A stretch of 64,000 nt of DNA from Amborella trichopoda (Eukaryota > Streptophyta > Magnoliopsida > Amborellales > Amborellaceae). The DNA lies in NCBI RefSeq assembly GCF_000471905.2, contig NW_006498527.1:1954328-2018327 (forward strand), given 5' to 3'. Positions 61,201-64,000 of this stretch are shown here, piece after piece. Every line of letters starts with the position of its first letter. The stretch's first letter is position 1. The translations under genes and the position numbers were made by a program. The notes beneath the pieces are model-generated. The model saw only the letters and a program-made list of their open reading frames with translations, made no database searches and was not told the origin of the DNA.

Positions 61201-61558
61201 CATGGAATTCAACAGTGGCTTTCTCGACCGTGAGCCCGAGGATTTTGAAAACCCTAGTGATGACTTGGAGGAGGCCAATTCTAATATTTGCTTTGACAAT
61301 GAAGGTGGTGAAATCAGGCGATGTCTGGTTGTCGAAGCTTACAGTTGCGTCTAGGGTTTCGGATTCGAGGGTTTCACTGCTTAGAGAGGCGTACAGAGAG
61401 GTGGGGGAGTTTCTGGTTCTAGAGAGAGAGTACGGTTTGAGGAGGGTAGAGAGAGAGATGTGGTGTAAGCGGGGGTAGAGAGAGAAAGAGGGGCGGTGAT
61501 TGCGGGGGAGAGTGGAAGGCGGGAATGAGAGAGCAGTAGGAATCGCTGGCGCGGCCAT
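43232..61558 (-). CDS. Alpha-glucan phosphorylase (GT35) with N-terminal ACT-like domain, 22 exons
   Basis: This enzyme family releases glucose-1-phosphate from alpha-1,4-glucans (starch, glycogen, maltodextrin) using PLP. Spliced product: 1001 residues. Layout: 1-60 probable plastid transit peptide (Ser/Arg-rich, no acidic residue); 83-155 ACT-like fold; about 205-995 phosphorylase. Visible key residues, with rabbit muscle numbers in brackets: N506-D507-T508-H509-P510 (338-342), H545 (377), K737-R738 (568-569), K743 (574), E844-A-S-G (672-675), PLP lysine K852 (680). PLP signature [13 protein letters not shown] fits the family pattern. It lacks the large central insertion of plastidial L-type enzymes and has GGKAAPGY where plant L and H types have GGKAFATY. 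It probably belongs with plant proteins annotated 'glycogen phosphorylase 1-like'. The ATG at 61558 is chosen because the transit peptide starts there; an in-frame ATG at 61678 lies in the likely promoter. All splice sites and phases fit, so it is intact. Confidence 0.96.
44690..44851 (-). repeat. Plastid-derived insert (trnF region) in intron 18
   Basis: Beyond the tRNA-like sequence the minus strand continues 'tatgtggttaatgtattgaa' to 'tcaatatggagcgggataca', which I recall as similar to the plastid trnF-ndhJ spacer. If right, a plastid fragment of at least 160 bp inserted here. The outer limits are not visible by eye. Confidence 0.45.
44780..44851 (-). tRNA. trnF-GAA: Plastid-type tRNA-Phe (GAA) copy, probably non-functional
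   Basis: 72 nt on the minus strand. The A-box-like TAGCTTAGCTCATAGAGCAG is followed by anticodon arm 'aggactgaaaatcct' (loop CTGAAAA, anticodon GAA) and T arm 'gttcaaatctggttcctgg'. It differs from plastid trnF-GAA, as I recall it, at only a few positions, including a one-base shorter D loop. It lies inside intron 18 on the same strand as the gene. Plastid tRNAs copied to the nucleus are common and usually unused. Confidence 0.7.
49061..49345. mobile_element. GC-rich inverted-repeat element in intron 10
   Basis: 285 bp of 'ggcccgg'-type words, far more GC-rich than its intron. The ends pair: TTAGGGCTGGCAATGGG on the left and, reverse-complemented, TTAGGGCTGGAAATGGG on the right. TAGGG termini are common in plant hAT miniature elements, but the flanking 8-mers do not match. 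It is non-coding; open frames across it are low complexity (Gly/Ala/Pro). Confidence 0.6.
51478..51610. repeat. Tandem units containing a tRNA B-box-like word (intron 8)
   Basis: 'actgctaagtgccaagttca' plus 'aatccta' is repeated three times, with a further partial unit at the left. 'agttcaaatcct' resembles the polymerase III B box, so this may be an amplified scrap of a tRNA-derived SINE. No A box was found. Confidence 0.55.
54902..55295. mobile_element. Mutator-like miniature element in intron 4, complete
   Basis: 394 bp. The left end GGGCAAAGTTTATATAGAAC and the right end, reverse-complemented GGGTGTGGTTTTTATAGAGC, form inverted repeats of about 58 bp. A perfect 9-bp target duplication 'tttatataa' lies at 54893-54901 and 55296-55304. 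It is the best-preserved member of the GAGCCxxxGCTC subfamily here. Confidence 0.92.
55309..55694. mobile_element. Mutator-like miniature element in intron 4, second subfamily
   Basis: 386 bp, placed four bases beyond the target duplication of the previous element. The left end GGTGCGATTTGTATAAGG and the right end, reverse-complemented GGAAAAAGTTTATACAAGG; the interior matches 23399-23787. Its own target duplication is unclear, perhaps because the two insertions share an AT-rich site. Confidence 0.82.
56822..56968 (-). repeat. 87-bp tandem duplication carrying a second splice donor
   Basis: The exon 3 donor and its following intron sequence are duplicated 87 bp downstream: GAGCAG|GTAAGG at 56960/56961 and GAGCAG|GTACGG at 56873/56874, both followed by 'aaattt...ctcatattca' and 'attatt' words. 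The 87 bases between the donors stay open in the exon 3 frame. Confidence 0.75.
58980..59600. repeat. Diverged tandem repeat in intron 1 (about 190-bp units)
   Basis: 'gaaaaccat(a/g)(a/g)ttcattgggt' occurs at 59232 and 59430, and 'ccact(a/g)gtgatg(g/t)tt(a/g)atgccc' with 'catggcat(a/g)cttt' at 59023 and 59312. There are about two to three old units. It is non-coding. Confidence 0.55.
59781..60238. mobile_element. Mutator-like miniature element in intron 1
   Basis: 458 bp. Inverted ends are GGGAAATGCTGACGTAGGTCC and, on the other strand, GGGAAATGTTAGCCTAGGTCC. 9-bp flanks 'ttcattcaa' (59772-59780) and 'ttcatttaa' (60239-60247) have one mismatch. The interior shares the 'accaaaataccccc' hairpin and the A-rich segment with 19942-20482 and 1-240, though the termini differ. 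Confidence 0.86.
60884..61558 (-). other. Exon 1: transit peptide and ACT-like domain
   Basis: 225 codons. Residues 1-60 are rich in Ser, Arg, Pro and Leu. Residues 83-155 follow the ACT pattern: strand (FIVKAN), '[20 protein letters not shown]' as the first helix after a GLL turn, strand-turn-strand '[20 protein letters not shown]', and a C-terminal helix '[12 protein letters not shown]'. ACT folds usually bind amino acids or small ligands and control enzymes. A basic linker (163-181, '[12 protein letters not shown]') leads to '[20 protein letters not shown]' at 203-222, the start of the phosphorylase fold. The domain call is by eye. Confidence 0.75.
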
Positions 61559-61631
61559 CTCTCTCACTACACTTTCTCTCTCTTCTTTGGACACTCTACG
61601 CTTCCTGCACACACCGCTCTCTCCGCGCGAG

Positions 61632-61645
61632 CTATTTTTATTAAA
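61632..61645 (-). promoter_or_regulatory. Possible TATA element of the phosphorylase gene
   Basis: The minus strand reads ATTTAATAAAAATAG about 75-90 bp upstream of the chosen ATG, leaving a GA-rich leader of about 50 nt. Upstream lies a CT/GA tract (61730-61795, 61810-61820) typical of plant core promoters. The match is modest. Confidence 0.4.
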
Positions 61646-62140
61646 TGCCCAAAATGCCCTTCTCGTGGGCAGCTTCAAAGTCCGTACAGATTATCGATCA
61701 GGTGCGTCTTCCCCCTCGGTTAATCGAAAACATCTCTCTCTCTCTCCTTTCACATTTTCATTTTTTTTTTTCTTTTTTTCTTTTTCTTTTTTTTAACTAA
61801 TTTTTATCTCTCTCTACAAGTGGGAGTCGAAAGGTATTTGTTCATAGGAATCACGAGAGTAGAGCTAAATAAAGCTCCACACGAGAAAGAGAGGGATAAG
61901 CAAATCAGATGGAATCCATTAAAATAGCCAACAAACTAATCCCGTGCAGTGCACCAGAAAGCATTAAAGATGAATATGAAACATTGAGGGAATTCAATTC
62001 TTGAAGAAATGTACCTTGATATTGTTTCATTAATTTCTCAGAAAATGTGCAGATACACAAGGGAATTAGGACTCCTACGAGGATATAACCGACCAAATAT
62101 CCATAATCTTCGCGAGGAGCAAACTAGCTGCTTGAGAGCA

Positions 62141-62610
62141 TTTATTCAAAATTTTGAGATCTAAATATTACTAGATTATTATTTTTAAAGAAAAATCAGA
62201 TTTCAAGTTCTTGAACATCTACGTCTTTATTCAAACTTTTGTGATCTAAATATTACTAGATTATTATTTTTAAAGAAATAATTAGATTTTAAGTTCTTGA
62301 ACATCTACATCTTGCCCCTTAAAAATCAAGGGGTTCCTATACAATCTTGAGATATGTTATTTTTTTTNNNNNNNNNNNNNNNNNNNNTTTTTTTGTTTAC
62401 CGCATTGTGGAGATTATATCCCTAGGATTCTTTAACTTGAAAAGTTCCAAGCATCACTTGATGATAATTTTCAAAGAAAAAAAAAAATTAGATTTCAAAT
62501 CTACATTTTTCCCCCAAAAAATCAAGTGGTTCCGAGGCAATCTAGAGATATGTTATTTTTATGAGCACATAGAGGGTTTTTGGTTATTTTTATGAGCACC
62601 TTAAAGATAT
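62141..62610. repeat. Tandem repeats around a short gap
   Basis: 85-bp units start at 62141 and 62226 ('tttattcaaa', 'gatctaaatattactagatt'). 'aaaatcaaggggttcctata' through 'gagatatgttattttt' (62325-62366) recurs at 62517-62560. A 20-N gap (62368-62387) sits inside. Confidence 0.7.
62368..62387. other. Short assembly gap (20 N)
   Basis: A run of N between two poly-T stretches inside a tandem repeat, so the break is probably due to homopolymer and repeat trouble. Confidence 0.85.
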
Positions 62611-62614
62611 TAAA

Positions 62615-64000
62615 TTCCCAAAATTTGGGACCTAAGAGAAATTGGTTTACATTCCCAAATTTTGGGACCAGTTTTGCCTGAGGAAGCAGACGGACAATCT
62701 TTTGGCTTTTCAGAAAAAAGAAAACAAAATAATATATTATTTTGCATAAACAGTGCATGTGATTTTTTCTTCCCTTTATCGAGCTTCTAGGACAGATTAC
62801 ATCCACTAAATTTGGGAATAGGGATCAAAATCCATCCAAAGAAGTATATGGAACTATAAAAGACATCATCTGCGAGAGTATATAATCATTTGGAAACCAA
62901 CTTTCGTTTTCATGAAGATATCCAACTACAAATTCCTATAATTTTAGGGCAATTGATTTTCATTTTGCATCCAACTTACAAATTCGTAAAAATCCAAATC
63001 GTCAACAAAACGAACACTTGGATGTTTGAACTTTGACTAAAACCACATTTACTGAAAAAAAACATTTGAATTTTGAAAAATGCTAATCCAGATCAGAATC
63101 AGCTGATCTGGTTCAGATGGGTTTCAATTTTATTTTATTTTTTTAATTGGCCAAGTCTCCCCTCCCCATTTCCAAGATGGCCAGTTTGCCCAACAATCCG
63201 GGTTATTAAACACTACATAAAAGTAAAACCTTCCGATGCCCTTTCCCCAACGCCTTCAAAGTATCAGCACAACAGTAAATGGTCATTTCCAAAAAGGGAA
63301 TCACTCTCTCTCTCTCTCTTGGAGCCAGTTTGGATGGACGACTTAACATTACTGTTCCTAATTTTTTAACATACTAGATCAGGAACTGTTCCACAACAGG
63401 TTTGTCTTTGTCCATTACTCCGTTTAACCCTGCTTGTTTGAAACGGCTGCATACAGGAAAAATCCGATCAACATGAATAAACTATCACCACTCAAAAGAG
63501 AAAAGGTGAAGTTTCAAAATGTTCACTACTAATCATGCCATAAAATCCAGTCCAAACTAGGAAGTGTGAAACAATCAATATAATCAATCTTAACAATCTT
63601 TAAAAAAGATTCATCATTTCATTGTTAAGCCAATAGTATCCAAAAGCAAACTACAAACACCTAATATCAACGACAACGACAGGTAAAAGAAATTTGTTCT
63701 TTGCCGCACATCGTTATCAAACGTCAAACAAGACCATCGTTCAATATTCTCATACACCATGTTTATCTGCATAAACATTGCAGATCTCAGCAACGTAAGG
63801 AGACATAGCAGAAAGAAAAAGTTTAATCAATTACCACCAGCAACATACAAAAGCAAACCCCAAAAGAACATAACATACAGTTATGGCTTTTGAATATCTT
63901 TTCAAACCTTCCATGACCCACACACCACTTAAAAGAATACTAAAGGTTCCAAAAGTCTTGCATCATAGAAAACATGGGACAAATGCTCTATTCATTGTCA
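62615..64000. other. AT-rich DNA upstream of the phosphorylase gene, no gene recognised
   Basis: Only short, uncharacteristic frames. The last 500 bases have the look of an untranslated region or intron of a neighbour on the minus strand, but no coding exon or splice context can be shown. Confidence 0.4.

Larger units (their letters stand above)
43232..61558 (-). other. Exon map of the phosphorylase gene
   Basis: Coding exons in transcript order: 1 60884-61558; 2 57758-57872; 3 56961-57061; 4 56257-56348; 5 54151-54286; 6 53922-53990; 7 53197-53298; 8 51932-52030; 9 50734-50844; 10 50273-50479; 11 48500-48607; 12 47353-47448; 13 47093-47149; 14 46699-46845; 15 46533-46592; 16 46258-46362; 17 45784-45945; 18 45264-45337; 19 43937-44060; 20 43733-43824; 21 43468-43591; 22 43232-43381. 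Lengths sum to 3006. Every intron begins GT and ends AG on the minus strand. Most junctions are phase 0; those after exons 2, 4, 18 and 20 split codons and rejoin correctly. The largest intron (first, 3.0 kb) separates the ACT-like exon from the catalytic exons. Confidence 0.93.

Noticed and set aside
61002-61478. 158-residue plus-strand frame
   Set aside because: It is antisense to exon 1 of the phosphorylase gene, whose ACT-like and phosphorylase residues are recognisable.
61559-61678. Upstream in-frame ATG giving a 40-residue longer phosphorylase
   Set aside because: It would place the TATA-like and leader region in the coding sequence, and the extension is basic and unlike a transit peptide start; the ATG at 61558 fits better.
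63440-64000. 3' end of a neighbouring minus-strand gene
   Set aside because: No coding exon, splice site pair or stop context could be shown within the window.

Overview
The window is nuclear DNA from a flowering plant. It is AT-rich, holds one large host gene with 22 exons and long introns full of small transposons, and otherwise consists of decayed plant repeats (Ty1/copia elements, an RTE-type LINE, Mutator-, hAT- and Tourist-like miniature elements) and long CT- or TA-rich tracts. Nothing in it fixes the lineage further.

The one intact gene lies on the minus strand at 43232-61558. I spliced it by hand: 22 exons, all introns GT-AG, all phases compatible, 3006 coding bases and 1001 residues. 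It encodes a glycosyltransferase family 35 (glycogen/starch) alpha-glucan phosphorylase with its PLP lysine (K852) and phosphate-binding residues. It is neither the usual plant plastidial L-type, since the large insertion is absent, nor a typical cytosolic H-type, since it has GGKAAPGY and several altered active-site motifs. Exon 1 adds a probable plastid transit peptide and an ACT-like regulatory fold ahead of the catalytic part. The introns carry several miniature transposons, a plastid tRNA-Phe copy, and a tandem duplication that creates a second, in-frame splice donor.

The left two thirds (1-43000) hold no intact gene. At 34660-35956 is a broken F-box gene with F-box and F-box-associated domains and an in-frame N-terminal repeat. 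Remnants of a second copy lie far apart at 1290-2735 (promoter and 5' end) and 17228-17840 (3' end), same order and strand, with about 14.5 kb between them. That interval contains a WD40 gene fragment (2742-3520, minus), an old copia element (5640-11200), two related inverted-repeat elements carrying internal minisatellites (1706-2446 and 11593-12123), and a LINE fragment (16289-17120, minus). A second decayed copia element occupies about 29515-34087. A 1.9 kb Tourist-like element at 26429-28317 is filled almost entirely by a CTCTCTCTAAAA-type tandem array.

The best candidates for undescribed biology are the ACT-phosphorylase fusion and the minisatellite-bearing inverted-repeat family. Two Mutator-like miniature families with 9-bp target duplications are the most numerous repeats. 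A 323-base run of N (15887-16209) is flanked by the same sequence on both sides, so it is probably an unmerged contig overlap rather than a true gap.
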